Positions 42,018 through 52,839 of a stretch of DNA of 64,000 bases are shown here, in pieces. The DNA lies in contig NZ_CTEJ01000002.1 of the NCBI RefSeq assembly GCF_001282625.1, forward strand, positions 808,501 through 872,500. The letters run 5' to 3'. The stretch is from Lascolabacillus massiliensis. Lineage in GTDB: Bacteria; Bacteroidota; Bacteroidia; Bacteroidales; Dysgonomonadaceae. Positions within the stretch are counted from its first letter, which is position 1. Each line of letters starts with the position of its first letter. The translations under genes were made by a program, and so were the position numbers. The notes under the pieces were generated by a model. It was given only the letters and a program-made list of their open reading frames with translations. It was not told the DNA's origin and made no database searches.

Positions 42018-44180
42018 ATGAGACTTTTATCTACGATTATCACCCTTTCAATTATCTTATCAGGCTGTACATCTATATCGGAGAAAGGCTTAACAAGCTA
42101 TGTTAACCCATTCCTTGGAACAGCTACTTTGTGGGAACCTGAAGACCTTGGCTATGTACGCACTTGGGAAGAGCGCACATGGGGAGCAGAGGTTTTCCCT
42201 GGATCATCACTTCCGAATGCAATGGTTCAGCTAAGTCCTGTGACACAATTCAGAAGTGGAGCCGGCTATCAGTATGAAGATACTGTAATTTTTGGTTTTG
42301 CTCACACCAATAAGGGTCACTGGAACCTACTCCATCTGCCTGTGCTTCCTGTAACAGGAGATGTAAATCCAACCGATTTCGCATCGGAATATAGTCATGA
42401 GAATGAATCTGCACATCCGGGATACTATCAGGTATTTTTAGAGAGGTATGGTATAAATGCTGAACTTACTTCCACTTTAAGATCAGGATATCATAAATAT
42501 AGTTACAATGATGGATCTGATAAAAAACTTATTGTTGATATAACACGCACTAATAACAGAGTGAGGTACTGGGCAATAGAAAAGAGTGGTGATTATTCCT
42601 TCACAGGTTTTCAGGACGCAGAGGGTAAAATATATTTTTTTGCTGTTTCTAACTACCCTATTGACGAAATAGAGCAAGTAAAGAATGACCAGCATGAAGT
42701 ATCTGTTGTTAAATTCGGGAATAATGGAAAAAATAGCCCATTGGAGTTAAAGATTGGGTTCTCATTTGTGAGTGTTGAGAATGCAAAGATGAACCTGGAG
42801 GAGGAAATGATTGATAAAAGTTTTGATCAGGTTCGTAAAGAGGCAGATAACACATGGAATAAACTATTGTCGAATATTGAAGTGAGTGGTGGCACTGAAC
42901 GTGAGAAAGGAATTTTTTATTCAACTCTGTATCGTTCGTTTTTATGGCCTGCATTGAGAAGTGATGTGAATGGCGACTTTACAGACGAGAGAGGTGAAGT
43001 TGTAAATGAGGGTTTCAGATATTATACTAATCCATCGTTCTGGGATGATTACAGGAACAAACTTGTGTTGCTGGGAATGGTATCACCTGATGTGACAACA
43101 GATGTTATTAAATCAATCATTGATAAAGGTGAAAAGAGAGGCGGATATATGCCTACATTCTTTCATGGTGACCACGCTTCGGTATTTGTTTCAGGTAGTT
43201 GGCTCAGAGGAATAAAAGATTTTGATCTTGAGAGAGCTTATGCATTGTTATTAAAAAATGCCACAGTTCCGGGTCGTGGTGGAAGACCATATCTTGACGA
43301 GTATATAGAGAAAGGGTGGATTGCTGAAAAAGATACAACTAATGTTCCATTTTGGGATGAGTATAAAGCTGCAGTTACCAAAACGGTTGAGTATGCTTAC
43401 GACGATTACGCTACTGCTCTTGTAGCAAAAGAGATTGGAGATACAGAAAATTATGAGCTGCTGATGGGTCGCTCAATGAACTATAAAAATCTGTTTGACC
43501 CTTCAACCGGTTTCTGGCGTGGTAAGGTGGATAATGGCACCAAAGAGGGTAAGTGGATTGAAGACTTCGATCCTTATTATGCCTATTTTGCCTATATGTA
43601 TCGTGAAGCAAATGCATGGAATTCTCTCTTCTTTGCACCTCATGATGTTAAAGGAATGATTGATCTTTATCCAAGTTATGAAGCTATCGACAAGAAGCTT
43701 GATTCACTGTTTACAGAACCGTGGAATGGAATTGAACTTCATAATATGACAGGATTCATAGGCAATTATTGCCATGGCAACCAACCGGGACACAGTATTC
43801 CTTATACCTATTACTTTATAGATCGCCAGGAGAAGGCACAATGTGTACTTGATAGTATCATGAACAGGTTTTATGATATGGGAGCTGAGGGACTTGCATA
43901 TGCAGGTATGGATGATGCTGGTGAGATGTCTGCCTGGTATGTATTGAATGCAATAGGATTATATACATACTCTCCGGCTGATCCGGAGTATATTGTAACT
44001 GTTCCGCTGTTTGATGAAGTTAAGTTCAGACTAGGTACAGGCAACAAGTTCACTATCAGAAAAGATGGTAATGGTAAAAAAATTAACCAGATTACCTATG
44101 GAGGTGAAGTAGTTGACGGCTGGTTTATCTCACATGAATTACTTGAGCAGGGTAAAGAACTGGTTATTAAAACTGAATAA
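42018..44180 (+). CDS. GH92 alpha-mannosidase lipoprotein
   Basis: 720 residues, lipobox LSGC (Cys17). GH92 hallmarks: VNPFLGTA near the N-terminus, FPGSSLPNAMVQLSP (about 62-76), RSGYHKYSY, GGYMPTFFHGDHASVFVSG (with the conserved HGDHA), HNMTGFIGNYCHGNQPGHSI and MDDAGEMSAWYVLNAIGLY. The family is Ca-dependent and removes alpha-1,2 or alpha-1,3 mannose by inversion. It would debranch mannan or high-mannose glycan chains that GH76 and SusC/D handle. The linkage cannot be read from sequence. Confidence 0.93.
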   Translation: MRLLSTIITLSIILSGCTSISEKGLTSYVNPFLGTATLWEPEDLGYVRTWEERTWGAEVFPGSSLPNAMVQLSPVTQFRSGAGYQYEDTVIFGFAHTNKGHWNLLHLPVLPVTGDVNPTDFASEYSHENESAHPGYYQVFLERYGINAELTSTLRSGYHKYSYNDGSDKKLIVDITRTNNRVRYWAIEKSGDYSFTGFQDAEGKIYFFAVSNYPIDEIEQVKNDQHEVSVVKFGNNGKNSPLELKIGFSFVSVENAKMNLEEEMIDKSFDQVRKEADNTWNKLLSNIEVSGGTEREKGIFYSTLYRSFLWPALRSDVNGDFTDERGEVVNEGFRYYTNPSFWDDYRNKLVLLGMVSPDVTTDVIKSIIDKGEKRGGYMPTFFHGDHASVFVSGSWLRGIKDFDLERAYALLLKNATVPGRGGRPYLDEYIEKGWIAEKDTTNVPFWDEYKAAVTKTVEYAYDDYATALVAKEIGDTENYELLMGRSMNYKNLFDPSTGFWRGKVDNGTKEGKWIEDFDPYYAYFAYMYREANAWNSLFFAPHDVKGMIDLYPSYEAIDKKLDSLFTEPWNGIELHNMTGFIGNYCHGNQPGHSIPYTYYFIDRQEKAQCVLDSIMNRFYDMGAEGLAYAGMDDAGEMSAWYVLNAIGLYTYSPADPEYIVTVPLFDEVKFRLGTGNKFTIRKDGNGKKINQITYGGEVVDGWFISHELLEQGKELVIKTE

Positions 44181-44203
44181 TATAATTGAACTGTTTGGAC
44201 CTT

Positions 44204-46297
44204 TCAGCTTATTCTGCTCCAGTCGTAACGATTACCTCCGAGCAGTTTAAGCTGATGTTTAAGCACCTCATGCTCAGGCAGCTCAAGAGAGGGGTCATTA
44301 TCGATTAATTTTTCTGCAATTTCACGTGCCCTGAACAATATATCGTTGTCTTTAACGATATCAGCAATTTTGAGATCGAATGGAATCCCGCTCTGCTGGG
44401 TTCCTTCCAGATCTCCCGGGCCCCTGAGTTTCAGGTCAGCTTCAGCAATAACAAATCCATCGTTACTCTCTGTCATTATCTCAATCCTTTTACGGGTATC
44501 TGATGACAATTCATAAGGGGTTATTAAAATGCAATATGACTGATCCGCACCCCTACCTACTCTTCCTCTTAACTGATGCAACTGAGACAGACCAAACCTT
44601 TGTGCACTCTCTATTACCATAACACTGGCATTTGGCACATTAACCCCAACCTCAATTACTGTTGTAGATACCATTATATCTGCTTTACCTGAAACGAACT
44701 TCTGCATAACTTCATCCTTCTCAGCTGGCTTCATCCTGCCATGCATTTTGCAAACTGAAAACTCAGGGAAAGCCTCTTTTATATGCTCATATCCCTCTTC
44801 CAGATTTTTTAGGTCGAGCGTTTCACTCTCTTCAATCAATGGGTAAACAATGTAGACTTGGCGACCAGAATTGATCTCTTTCCTTATAAAATTATATAGC
44901 TCACCCCGCTTTTTGTCAAATCGATGCAATGTTTGCACTGGTTTTCTTCCAGGTGGTAATTCATCAATTACAGATACATCAAGATCGCCATATACAGTCA
45001 TAGCCAGAGTACGAGGTATAGGTGTAGCAGTCATCACCAGTATATGTGGCGGGCGGTTGTTTTTAGACCATAGCTTTGCTCTCTGTGCTACCCCAAAACG
45101 GTGCTGCTCGTCAATAACAACAAACCCAAGATTTTTAAACTGTACCACATCCTCTATAAGCGCATGAGTACCAATTAAAATATTTATCTCACCAGATTGC
45201 AGTCCTGCATGCAACTCCTCCCTATCCTTCTTTTTAGTTGAACCTGTCAGTAACTCTACTCTTAGATTCATTCCTGACAGCATTTTGGTGAATGTTTCGT
45301 AATGCTGGGAAGCAAGAATCTCTGTTGGAGCCATCAAGCATGCCTGGAAGCCATTATCCAAAGCTATCAGCATACACATTATAGCTACCAATGTTTTTCC
45401 ACTTCCAACATCACCCTGTAGAAGACGATTCATCTGCTTTCCTGATGCGGTATCTTTGCGAATCTCTTTAATAACCCTTTTCTGTGCACCGGTTAAAGGG
45501 AATGGCAGATTATTTTTGTAAAAATTGTTCAGGTACTCACCCACCTTATGGAAAACAAAACCATTTAATTTTCCCTTTCTATCATATGCATAACGGACGA
45601 TATTCAACTGGATATAAAACAGTTCTTCAAATTTTAATCTATATTGAGCATCCTTCAGATTAGCAGGTGATTTAGGAAAGTGGATATTCTCAACAGCATC
45701 ATGAAAAGATATTAGCTTTGCATCAGTTATAACATCAGAAGAAAGAGATTCAGGCAGTCTATCTTTGATTAAGCTGAATGCATTCTCAATAATCTTCTGC
45801 ATAGCCTTTGAGTTGAGATAATGATTTTTCATTTTCTCAGTTGTATTGTACATTGCCATCAGTCCCTGAGGCAAATCTGACTCATTTAAAAAAGGATCTA
45901 TTTCTGGATGAGCTATATTCCACTTACCATTAAAAAGATTAGGTTTGCCAAAAACTATATACTCCTGATTAAGCTTATATTTTCCTTCGATAAAACGAAT
46001 ACCCTGAAACCAGACAAGATCAATAAAACCGGTACCATCTGTGAAATGCGCTACCAGTCGCCTTTTTCGCCCCTCACCAAAAGTCTCGAATGCAGTTATT
46101 TTCCCTTTTATCTGAATATATGCAAGGGTGTTGTCAATTTCATGAATATAATAGAAACGGGTTCTGTCAATATACCTATACGGATACCATCTTAAGAGAT
46201 CCCCAACAGTGAAAACATCTATCTCCTTGTTTAATAGTGCTGCTCTTTTAGGACCAACACCCGGTATAAACTGAATTTCTGTTTGAAGGATACTCAT
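44204..46297 (-). CDS. recG: ATP-dependent DNA helicase RecG
   Basis: Remodels stalled forks and Holliday junctions. The 697-residue length is normal. Wedge/OB domain (about 55-150), then the helicase motor: Walker [17 protein letters not shown] (about 290-305), DExH box [33 protein letters not shown] and [11 protein letters not shown] (motif VI). N-terminus contains [16 protein letters not shown], a helix-hairpin-helix-like segment typical of RecG. Convergent with GH92, 23 bases apart. Confidence 0.96.
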   Translation of the reverse strand: MSILQTEIQFIPGVGPKRAALLNKEIDVFTVGDLLRWYPYRYIDRTRFYYIHEIDNTLAYIQIKGKITAFETFGEGRKRRLVAHFTDGTGFIDLVWFQGIRFIEGKYKLNQEYIVFGKPNLFNGKWNIAHPEIDPFLNESDLPQGLMAMYNTTEKMKNHYLNSKAMQKIIENAFSLIKDRLPESLSSDVITDAKLISFHDAVENIHFPKSPANLKDAQYRLKFEELFYIQLNIVRYAYDRKGKLNGFVFHKVGEYLNNFYKNNLPFPLTGAQKRVIKEIRKDTASGKQMNRLLQGDVGSGKTLVAIMCMLIALDNGFQACLMAPTEILASQHYETFTKMLSGMNLRVELLTGSTKKKDREELHAGLQSGEINILIGTHALIEDVVQFKNLGFVVIDEQHRFGVAQRAKLWSKNNRPPHILVMTATPIPRTLAMTVYGDLDVSVIDELPPGRKPVQTLHRFDKKRGELYNFIRKEINSGRQVYIVYPLIEESETLDLKNLEEGYEHIKEAFPEFSVCKMHGRMKPAEKDEVMQKFVSGKADIMVSTTVIEVGVNVPNASVMVIESAQRFGLSQLHQLRGRVGRGADQSYCILITPYELSSDTRKRIEIMTESNDGFVIAEADLKLRGPGDLEGTQQSGIPFDLKIADIVKDNDILFRAREIAEKLIDNDPSLELPEHEVLKHQLKLLGGNRYDWSRIS

Positions 46298-46337
46298 AAA
46301 CTATCTACTGTAGGATTTCAAATCTGCCTGTTATATG

Positions 46338-46369
46338 CAAATATAAATAAAAACGAGGAATAGTTCAAC
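46338..46369 (-). promoter_or_regulatory. Putative recG promoter overlapping the glyA terminator
   Basis: On the minus strand, GTTG (46369-46366), a 20-base spacer and TATATTTG (46345-46338). The -33 lies in the loop of the glyA terminator hairpin, so the two signals share sequence. Confidence 0.5.
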
Positions 46370-46381
46370 CACTCCTCGTTT
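46351..46381 (-). terminator. glyA intrinsic terminator
   Basis: AAACGAGGA (minus strand 46381-46373) pairs with TCCTCGTTT (46359-46351) around a 13-base loop, and TTATTTATATTT follows on the minus strand. It lies 38 bases after the glyA stop. Confidence 0.75.
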
Positions 46382-46418
46382 GATATTGTCTAAGAAAAAG
46401 CCAGTAACTGTTTTTACA

Positions 46419-47699
46419 TTACCAAGCAAAAATTGGATATTTTTTCATTGTTTCATTCACCTTCTCACGAACAGAAGAAATCACTTTACCATCTTCGGGA
46501 TTTGCCAGAACCTTATCAATCATCTCAACAATTTCACCCATAAGATCTTCCTTTGCACCGCGAGTTGTTATAGCAGGTGTACCGAAACGGAGTCCTGAAG
46601 TCTGGAATGGCGATCTGTCATCGAAAGGCACCATGTTCTTATTTACGGTAATATCAGCCTCTACCAGCAGATTCTCGCCTTGCTTACCTGTCAGATTTGG
46701 GAACTTGCTTCGCAAATCTACAAGAATGATATGATTATCTGTACCACCCGATACTACATTATATCCAAGATCGACAAATGCTTGCGCCATTGTGGCTGCA
46801 TTTTTCTTAACCTGTTGTTGATAAACTTTGTACTCAGGCTGAAGTGCTTCATGAAAAGCAACAGCTTTAGCAGCAATAATATGTTCGAGGGGACCTCCCT
46901 GCATACCCGGGAAAACTGCTGAGTCGAGCATAGCTGACATCATTTTCGTCTCACCCTTTGGAGTTTTTACACCCCATGGGTTTTCAAAATCTTTACCCAT
47001 CAGAATAACCCCACCACGTGGTCCGCGAAGTGTTTTATGCGTTGTAGATGTAACTATATGTGCATATTTAACCGGATTTTCAAGTAAACCTGCAGCTATT
47101 AATCCTGCCGGGTGTGCCATATCAACCATAAAAATTGCGCCGATCTCGTCAGCAACTTTTCTGATACGTGCATAATCCCATTCACGTGAATAAGCTGAAG
47201 CACCTGCAATAATCAACTTCGGTTTTTCAGTACGTGCAACCTGTTCCAGTTGATCATAGTCGACATGCTGATCATCTTCTCTTACATTATATTCAAGTGG
47301 ATGAAACATCAATCCTGAAAAATTAACAGGAGAACCGTGAGTTAGGTGACCACCATGAGAAAGGTTTAAACCCAGGAATTTATCACCTGCTTTAAGGCAA
47401 GCAAGAAATACAGCAGCATTTGCCTGTGCTCCTGAATGTGGCTGAACGTTTGCCCATTCTGCATCGAACAATTGCTTTAATCTGTCTATTGCAAGCTGCT
47501 CACTTAGGTCAACAACTTCACAGCCACCATAATATCTTCTACCAGGATAACCTTCTGCATATTTATTTGTAAGGACAGAGCCGGCAGCTTCCATTACCTG
47601 CTCACTAACGAAATTTTCAGAAGCAATCAGCTCCAAACCCTTTAACTGACGATCTCGCTCCTTTTCTATTATTTCAAAGATGTGCTTATCTCTATTCAT
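46419..47699 (-). CDS. glyA: Serine hydroxymethyltransferase
   Basis: PLP enzyme that interconverts serine and glycine with tetrahydrofolate. 426 residues, full length. Motifs: [21 protein letters not shown] (about 22-42), [18 protein letters not shown], and the PLP-lysine site [14 protein letters not shown] (Lys about 227). Also [10 protein letters not shown]. Its monocistronic transcript appears to end at the hairpin 46351-46381. Confidence 0.97.
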   Translation of the reverse strand: MNRDKHIFEIIEKERDRQLKGLELIASENFVSEQVMEAAGSVLTNKYAEGYPGRRYYGGCEVVDLSEQLAIDRLKQLFDAEWANVQPHSGAQANAAVFLACLKAGDKFLGLNLSHGGHLTHGSPVNFSGLMFHPLEYNVREDDQHVDYDQLEQVARTEKPKLIIAGASAYSREWDYARIRKVADEIGAIFMVDMAHPAGLIAAGLLENPVKYAHIVTSTTHKTLRGPRGGVILMGKDFENPWGVKTPKGETKMMSAMLDSAVFPGMQGGPLEHIIAAKAVAFHEALQPEYKVYQQQVKKNAATMAQAFVDLGYNVVSGGTDNHIILVDLRSKFPNLTGKQGENLLVEADITVNKNMVPFDDRSPFQTSGLRFGTPAITTRGAKEDLMGEIVEMIDKVLANPEDGKVISSVREKVNETMKKYPIFAW

Positions 47700-47724
47700 C
47701 TGATTCTGTTTAAATAATGACGTG

Positions 47725-47732
47725 CAAAAATA
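47725..47732 (-). promoter_or_regulatory. Putative -7 element of the glyA promoter
   Basis: TATTTTTG on the minus strand fits TAnnTTTG and lies 26 bases before the glyA ATG. No -33 box at consensus spacing. Confidence 0.4.
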
Positions 47733-47774
47733 GTGAAGTTTACTTACAATAGGAAGTTATTTATACCACAATTT

Positions 47775-48851
47775 TCATATATTCTGAATATACCAATTGT
47801 ACAATTTCTGAACTCCCTCCTCAACTTCAATCTTATGCTTCCACCCAAGATTATTTAATTTGGTTACGTCAGTCAGTTTTCTCATAGTACCATCAGGTTT
47901 TGAATCATCAAAAAGTATCTCACCATCATATCCGATGGTCTCTTTGATAAGTAATGCAAGATCATGAATTGATATCTCTTTTCCTGTACCAATATTTATA
48001 TGACAGTTTCGTATCTCTTTTTTATCTTCTATTAAGTCAGAAAAATCAACATTCTCCATTATGAACACGCACGCATCCGCCATCTCTTCACTCCAGAGAA
48101 ACTCTCTTAATGGCTTGCCTGTTCCCCAGAGCTTTACATGCTTGTCTGTGATTCCATATTTTCCAAGTATCGACACTTTCTCATCTTTACTGCTTTCTCC
48201 GTTTACCTTTTCTACAGGGCGAACATTGAGGTCTCTGTTTATCGTATCCCAGTTGTTATCCATCAAAGCCTTTGAAAGAAAGATCTTCCTTATCATTGCA
48301 GGAAGAACATGACTCTTTTCCAGATCAAAATTATCATTTGGTCCATATAGGTTTGTGGGCATTACCGCAATAAAGTTTGTGCCATATTGAATATTAAAAC
48401 TCTCACACATCTTAAGTCCGGCAATTTTTGCAATGGCGTATGGTTCATTTGTATATTCCAGTGGTCCGGTAAGTAAAGAGTCTTCTGAAATAGGCTGACT
48501 CGCCTCTTTTGGATAGATACATGTACTCCCCAAAAAGAGCAGTTTCTTTACGTTATGACGGAAACTCTCTGAAATCACATTATTTTGAATCTGTAGATTT
48601 CTGTATATAAAATCAGCTCTGTAATTATTATTGGCAATGATACCACCGACATGTGCTGCAGCCAGAAATACAAAATCAGGTTTCTCCTGATCGAAAAACC
48701 TGGAAACTTCAGAGCCATTCATAAGATCGAGCTCTTTATGGGTTCTGCCAATTAAATTAGTATAGCCTTTCTTTTTCAGATTATTCCATATTGCAGAGCC
48801 AACCAACCCCCTATGCCCTGCCACATATATCTTTGACGATTTACTAATCAT
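47775..48851 (-). CDS. fcl: GDP-L-fucose synthase
   Basis: NADPH-dependent epimerase/reductase making GDP-L-fucose from GDP-4-keto-6-deoxy-mannose. Rossmann loop VAGHRGLVGSAIW (about 10-22), AAAHVGGI, STCIYPKEASQPI (with the catalytic Ser) and YAIAKIAGLKMCE (Tyr-x3-Lys). At 358 residues it is longer than E. coli Fcl; the extra residues include an insert near 205-228 (RPVEKVNGESSKDEKVSI), usual in Bacteroidota. The partner dehydratase (gmd) is not next to it. Product probably goes to surface polysaccharide or glycoproteins. Confidence 0.92.
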   Translation of the reverse strand: MISKSSKIYVAGHRGLVGSAIWNNLKKKGYTNLIGRTHKELDLMNGSEVSRFFDQEKPDFVFLAAAHVGGIIANNNYRADFIYRNLQIQNNVISESFRHNVKKLLFLGSTCIYPKEASQPISEDSLLTGPLEYTNEPYAIAKIAGLKMCESFNIQYGTNFIAVMPTNLYGPNDNFDLEKSHVLPAMIRKIFLSKALMDNNWDTINRDLNVRPVEKVNGESSKDEKVSILGKYGITDKHVKLWGTGKPLREFLWSEEMADACVFIMENVDFSDLIEDKKEIRNCHINIGTGKEISIHDLALLIKETIGYDGEILFDDSKPDGTMRKLTDVTKLNNLGWKHKIEVEEGVQKLYNWYIQNI

Positions 48852-49007
48852 ACAATATTCTCTTTAAATTCTTGCTTTTACCAATAACCTATAATTCAAA
48901 TAAAATTTCAGAATAAAGCTTTAAGTTTAAATGTAAATGTAATATAAAAATTGCTTAAGATAAAATAATACTATAATTTAGACGTCAGAAATTATTAATT
49001 ATCCGAT

Positions 49008-49550
49008 ATGAAAAAAGTATACTTTACTCTGTTATTTACAATTGTCATTTTAATGAGCGCTAAAGGCCAGTACAACAACTACATCAGGATATCTGGTGAC
49101 ATTGGTATAGTTACAAACAGTGAGCGCGATAAAAAGTTCGGAGCCGGCGGTACTATAGCTTGGTTGACAGTGGATAATTATGTTTCATCCACTGGCAATA
49201 ACTTCATTTCACTTAGCATAAAAGGCTTTAATAACCCATATGGAGAAGGTAAGCTGGTTTCAAGTATCCTCAATAATGCAGATGATGGATTCAATTATAT
49301 TATGCCATTGGTTGGATACAGGATTACCAAGATAGGCTTTGAAGATGGATTATTTTTTGAACCACGCATAGGTGCAGCATTTGGTGGTAATTATGCAGCA
49401 TTTGCATTTGCTCCGCTAGCCGGTTACTCCTTTCAAAATATAGAACTCTCTATCTTTGTTGATATGGGATTTGGATCAAAAAACAGCGCAATAAGAAAGA
49501 AAAACTTTGTTACACCCGGTGTGAGTATAGCATATAACTTAGGCATGTAA
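49008..49550 (+). CDS. Small secreted protein, probably an outer-membrane beta-barrel
   Basis: 180 residues. Cleavable signal peptide (1-20, ending SAKG). The rest alternates hydrophobic and polar residues with many Gly and aromatics (YIRISGDIGIV, FGAGGTIAWLTV, LFFEPRIGAAFGG, FAPLAGYSFQNIELSIFV), the look of an eight-stranded outer-membrane barrel, ending in VSIAYNLGM. No family recognised. It stands alone between nucleotide-sugar genes on the opposite strand. Confidence 0.7.
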   Translation: MKKVYFTLLFTIVILMSAKGQYNNYIRISGDIGIVTNSERDKKFGAGGTIAWLTVDNYVSSTGNNFISLSIKGFNNPYGEGKLVSSILNNADDGFNYIMPLVGYRITKIGFEDGLFFEPRIGAAFGGNYAAFAFAPLAGYSFQNIELSIFVDMGFGSKNSAIRKKNFVTPGVSIAYNLGM

Positions 49551-49556
49551 TATCAT

Positions 49557-50624
49557 CTATTCGCCATACATTTGTTTATAATAGTTCATGTATTCACCAC
49601 TAGTTACATGATCAAGCCAGTCCTGATTGTCAAGATACCATCTAACTGTCTTCTCAAGCCCTTCCTCAAACTGAAGTGATGGTTTCCAACCAAGCTCGGA
49701 AGTCAGTTTAGTCGCATCAATAGCGTAACGCAAATCATGACCGGCCCTATCGGTAACATAGGTTATAAGTTTTTCTGACTCACCTTCTGCTCTCCCTAAT
49801 AGTTTATCACAAACTTTCACAACCTGATGAATCAGGTCAATATTCTTCCACTCATTGAGTCCTCCAATATTATATGTATCCCCTCGTTTACCTTTGTGAA
49901 ATATTACATCAATTGCTTTGGCATGATCCTCTACATACAGCCAGTCTCTTACATTCTCTCCCTTACCATAGACAGGCAATGGTTTATTGTGACGAATATT
50001 ATTTATAAATAATGGAATAAGTTTTTCGGGAAACTGGTAAGGTCCATAATTGTTGGAACAGTTAGAGATTACTATTGGCAGCCCATATGTATCCCTATAA
50101 GCTCTGACGAAATGGTCCGAAGATGCTTTCGAAGCTGAATATGGTGAGTGTGGATCATAAGATGTAGTCTCAGTAAATGGATGCTCTCCAAATTCAAGTG
50201 ATCCATATACCTCATCAGTAGACACATGATAAAACAGTTTATTGCTGAAATCATTGTTCCAATACTCTCTGGCAGCCTGTAAAAGATTTAGAGTACCCAT
50301 TATATTTGTACGGGCAAAAGAGAACGGATCAGTTATAGATCGGTCTACATGACTCTCTGCAGCCAGATGTATAACAGAATCTATTTCATACTTTCTGAAA
50401 AGATTTTGCATTTCAGAAAAATCACATATATCAGCTTTTACAAAAGTATAATTTTCTCTATCCTCAATATCCTTCAGATTAAGCAAGTTGCCTGCATAAG
50501 TGAGAGCATCAACATTAATAATCTTATACTCAGGATAACTATTAATAAAATGCCTTACTACATGTGAACCTATAAAACCGGCACCTCCTGTAATTAATAT
50601 GTTTTTTCTTCCCATTTTACTCAA
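49557..50624 (-). CDS. rmlB: dTDP-glucose 4,6-dehydratase
   Basis: Second step of dTDP-L-rhamnose synthesis. 355 residues, extended SDR: GGAGFIGSHVV (about 12-22), ESHVDRSI, STDEVYGSLEF with catalytic Thr-Asp-Glu, and YSASKASSDH (Tyr-x3-Lys). Located 12 bases after rmlC in the order rmlA-rmlC-rmlB. The fourth gene, rmlD, is not in this cluster. Confidence 0.95.
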   Translation of the reverse strand: MSKMGRKNILITGGAGFIGSHVVRHFINSYPEYKIINVDALTYAGNLLNLKDIEDRENYTFVKADICDFSEMQNLFRKYEIDSVIHLAAESHVDRSITDPFSFARTNIMGTLNLLQAAREYWNNDFSNKLFYHVSTDEVYGSLEFGEHPFTETTSYDPHSPYSASKASSDHFVRAYRDTYGLPIVISNCSNNYGPYQFPEKLIPLFINNIRHNKPLPVYGKGENVRDWLYVEDHAKAIDVIFHKGKRGDTYNIGGLNEWKNIDLIHQVVKVCDKLLGRAEGESEKLITYVTDRAGHDLRYAIDATKLTSELGWKPSLQFEEGLEKTVRWYLDNQDWLDHVTSGEYMNYYKQMYGE

Positions 50625-50636
50625 AATATCTAATTT

Positions 50637-51206
50637 TTAATTTTTTGACTTCTTACTTTCGAAATATACAGAGTTTAAGTCAAAATTTGGATTATTCTTA
50701 TCCTTTTCAGATAATATTATATCTTCATCAGGTAGTAACCAATTAATGTTTAACTGTTTATCATCCCACATTAAACCCTCTGCATAATCAGGAGCATAAT
50801 AGTTATCACATTTATACTGACACACAGCATGATCACTTAAGACAATAAAACCATGCGCGAACCCTCGGGGAATAAAGACCTGCTGTTTATTCTCTTCTGA
50901 TAATTCAACCGAGACATGTTTACCAAATGTTGGAGAATTATGTCTTAAATCAACTGCAACATCCAACACTTTTCCACTAATCACTCTTATCAGTTTAGCC
51001 TGAGCAAAAGGATTTTTCTGAAAATGCAAACCTCTCAATACACCATAGCTGGATCTGCTCTCATTGTCCTGAACAAACTGCGTTTTACTTACCTTTTCTT
51101 CAAACTCTCTCTGAGAAAAAGACTCAAAGAAATATCCTCGTTCATCTCTATAAATTTCAGGACGAATAATTACCAGACCTTCAATTTCAGTGTACTCTAC
51201 TTCCAT
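50637..51206 (-). CDS. rmlC: dTDP-4-dehydrorhamnose 3,5-epimerase
   Basis: 189 residues, cupin epimerase. Motifs: GLVIIRPEIYRDERGYFFES, SYGVLRGLHFQKNPFAQAKLIRV (with catalytic His), DVAVDLRHNSPTFG and FIPRGFAHGFIVLSD (His-containing). Starts 6 bases after rmlA, so cotranscribed. Confidence 0.95.
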   Translation of the reverse strand: MEVEYTEIEGLVIIRPEIYRDERGYFFESFSQREFEEKVSKTQFVQDNESRSSYGVLRGLHFQKNPFAQAKLIRVISGKVLDVAVDLRHNSPTFGKHVSVELSEENKQQVFIPRGFAHGFIVLSDHAVCQYKCDNYYAPDYAEGLMWDDKQLNINWLLPDEDIILSEKDKNNPNFDLNSVYFESKKSKN

Positions 51207-51212
51207 AAATTT

Positions 51213-52091
51213 TTATTCTATATCAATTAAACGCAATAGATACTGACCATATTGATTCTTTTTCATTGGTTCAGCAATACGTTTAATATCTTCTCTTGAG
51301 ATCCAGCCATTTAATAATGCGATCTCTTCGAGACAAGCGATTTTTAGACCCTGTCTTTTTTCAAGCACCTCAATAAATGTTGACGCTTCAGATAGCGAAT
51401 CGTGAGTACCTGTATCCAGCCATGCAAACCCCCTGCCAAGCAATTGAAGGTTCAACTGCTCTTTATTCAGATACATTTCATTAACTGTAGTAATTTCAAG
51501 TTCTCCACGTGCAGAGGGCTTTATATTCTTTGCAATTTCAACTACACTATTTGGATAAAAATAGAGCCCTACCACAGCATAGTTTGATTTCGGATTCTTA
51601 GGCTTTTCCTCTATTGATTTAACTTTATTATTTATATCAAATTCAACAACCCCATACCTTTCAGGATCATTTACATAATACCCGAATATTGTAGCTTGCC
51701 GGTTATTCTCTGTATTGGCCACTGCCTGCTGAAGCATTAACCTGAAACTCTGTCCATAAAAAATATTATCTCCGAGTATTAAGCAAACAGAATCATTGCC
51801 TATAAAATCTTCCCCAATAATGAAAGCCTGAGCTAAACCATCCGGACTTGGCTGTTCAGCATATTCAAAGTTGACTCCATAATCAGAACCGTCACCTAAA
51901 AGACGTTTGAATCCTGGTAAATCGGCAGGTGTTGAAATGATGAGAATATCTTTTATCCCTGCTAGCATCAGAGTGGAAATAGGATAATAGATCATTGGTT
52001 TATCAAAAATCGGCAGCATTTGCTTGGATACACCTTTAGTAATGGGATATAACCTGGATCCAGAACCACCGGCTAGTACAATGCCTTTCAT
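51213..52091 (-). CDS. rmlA: Glucose-1-phosphate thymidylyltransferase
   Basis: First step of dTDP-sugar synthesis. 292 residues. N-terminal nucleotidyltransferase loop [20 protein letters not shown] (about 6-25), [26 protein letters not shown] (with metal-binding Asp), and [13 protein letters not shown]. First of the three rml genes, 40 bases downstream of trmD, so it may share the trmD transcript. Confidence 0.96.
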   Translation of the reverse strand: MKGIVLAGGSGSRLYPITKGVSKQMLPIFDKPMIYYPISTLMLAGIKDILIISTPADLPGFKRLLGDGSDYGVNFEYAEQPSPDGLAQAFIIGEDFIGNDSVCLILGDNIFYGQSFRLMLQQAVANTENNRQATIFGYYVNDPERYGVVEFDINNKVKSIEEKPKNPKSNYAVVGLYFYPNSVVEIAKNIKPSARGELEITTVNEMYLNKEQLNLQLLGRGFAWLDTGTHDSLSEASTFIEVLEKRQGLKIACLEEIALLNGWISREDIKRIAEPMKKNQYGQYLLRLIDIE

Positions 52092-52131
52092 ATTTTATAT
52101 AATTAATTAGTTTTTACAAAGATATAAAAAG

Positions 52132-52803
52132 TTACAACAAATCAGGTCTAAGTCTTTTTGTACGTTCAACAGCCTGATCATGTCGCCAATCCTGAATTTT
52201 CTTTTCATGACCGGATAAAAGCACATCGGGAACTTTCCACCCCTTATACTCTGCCGGCCGGGTATAAACAGGAGGTGCCAGAAGCCCATCCTGGAATGAA
52301 TCGGACAGAGCTGACTGTTCATCACCAATAACACCTGGAATTAATCTTACAACAGCATCTGCAATCATTGCTGCAGCGAGTTCACCACCGGTAAGTACAA
52401 AATCGCCTATTGATATCTCTCTTGTTACAAGATGCTCTCTTACTCTGTAATCTATTCCTTTATAATGACCGCAAAGTATTATGATATTATTTAGTAACGA
52501 AAGTTGATTTGCAACAGATTGTGTAAACAGCTCTCCATCAGGAGTTGTAAATATCACTTCGTCATAATCACGCTGTGATTTCAAATGAGATATTGCCCTG
52601 TCAATAGGTTCAATCTGCAACACCATTCCAGCTTCTCCACCATATGGATAATCATCAACTCTCTTATGTTTATCTAATGTATAATCACGCAGATTATGTA
52701 GTCCAAATTCCACCAGACTCTTATCCTGAGCCCTCTTTAGTATACTTGTATGGAGAGCCCCTTCAATCATTTCGGGAAGCACTGTTATTATATCAATCCT
52801 CAT
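52132..52803 (-). CDS. trmD: tRNA (guanine(37)-N1)-methyltransferase TrmD
   Basis: Methylates G37 of tRNAs and prevents frameshifting. 223 residues with the trefoil-knot SPOUT motifs: [48 protein letters not shown] and [15 protein letters not shown]. Not accompanied by rpsP, rimM or rplS, unlike many bacteria. Confidence 0.96.
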   Translation of the reverse strand: MRIDIITVLPEMIEGALHTSILKRAQDKSLVEFGLHNLRDYTLDKHKRVDDYPYGGEAGMVLQIEPIDRAISHLKSQRDYDEVIFTTPDGELFTQSVANQLSLLNNIIILCGHYKGIDYRVREHLVTREISIGDFVLTGGELAAAMIADAVVRLIPGVIGDEQSALSDSFQDGLLAPPVYTRPAEYKGWKVPDVLLSGHEKKIQDWRHDQAVERTKRLRPDLL

Positions 52804-52839
52804 TCTTCAAAAATACAGGAAATTAAACATTCTACAAAA

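Noticed and set aside
44924-44946. Sequence resembling the LacI-type operator in recG (GCAATGTTTGCACTGG)
   Set aside because: It lacks the central CG and correct half-site spacing, and lies deep in conserved recG coding sequence far from any promoter.
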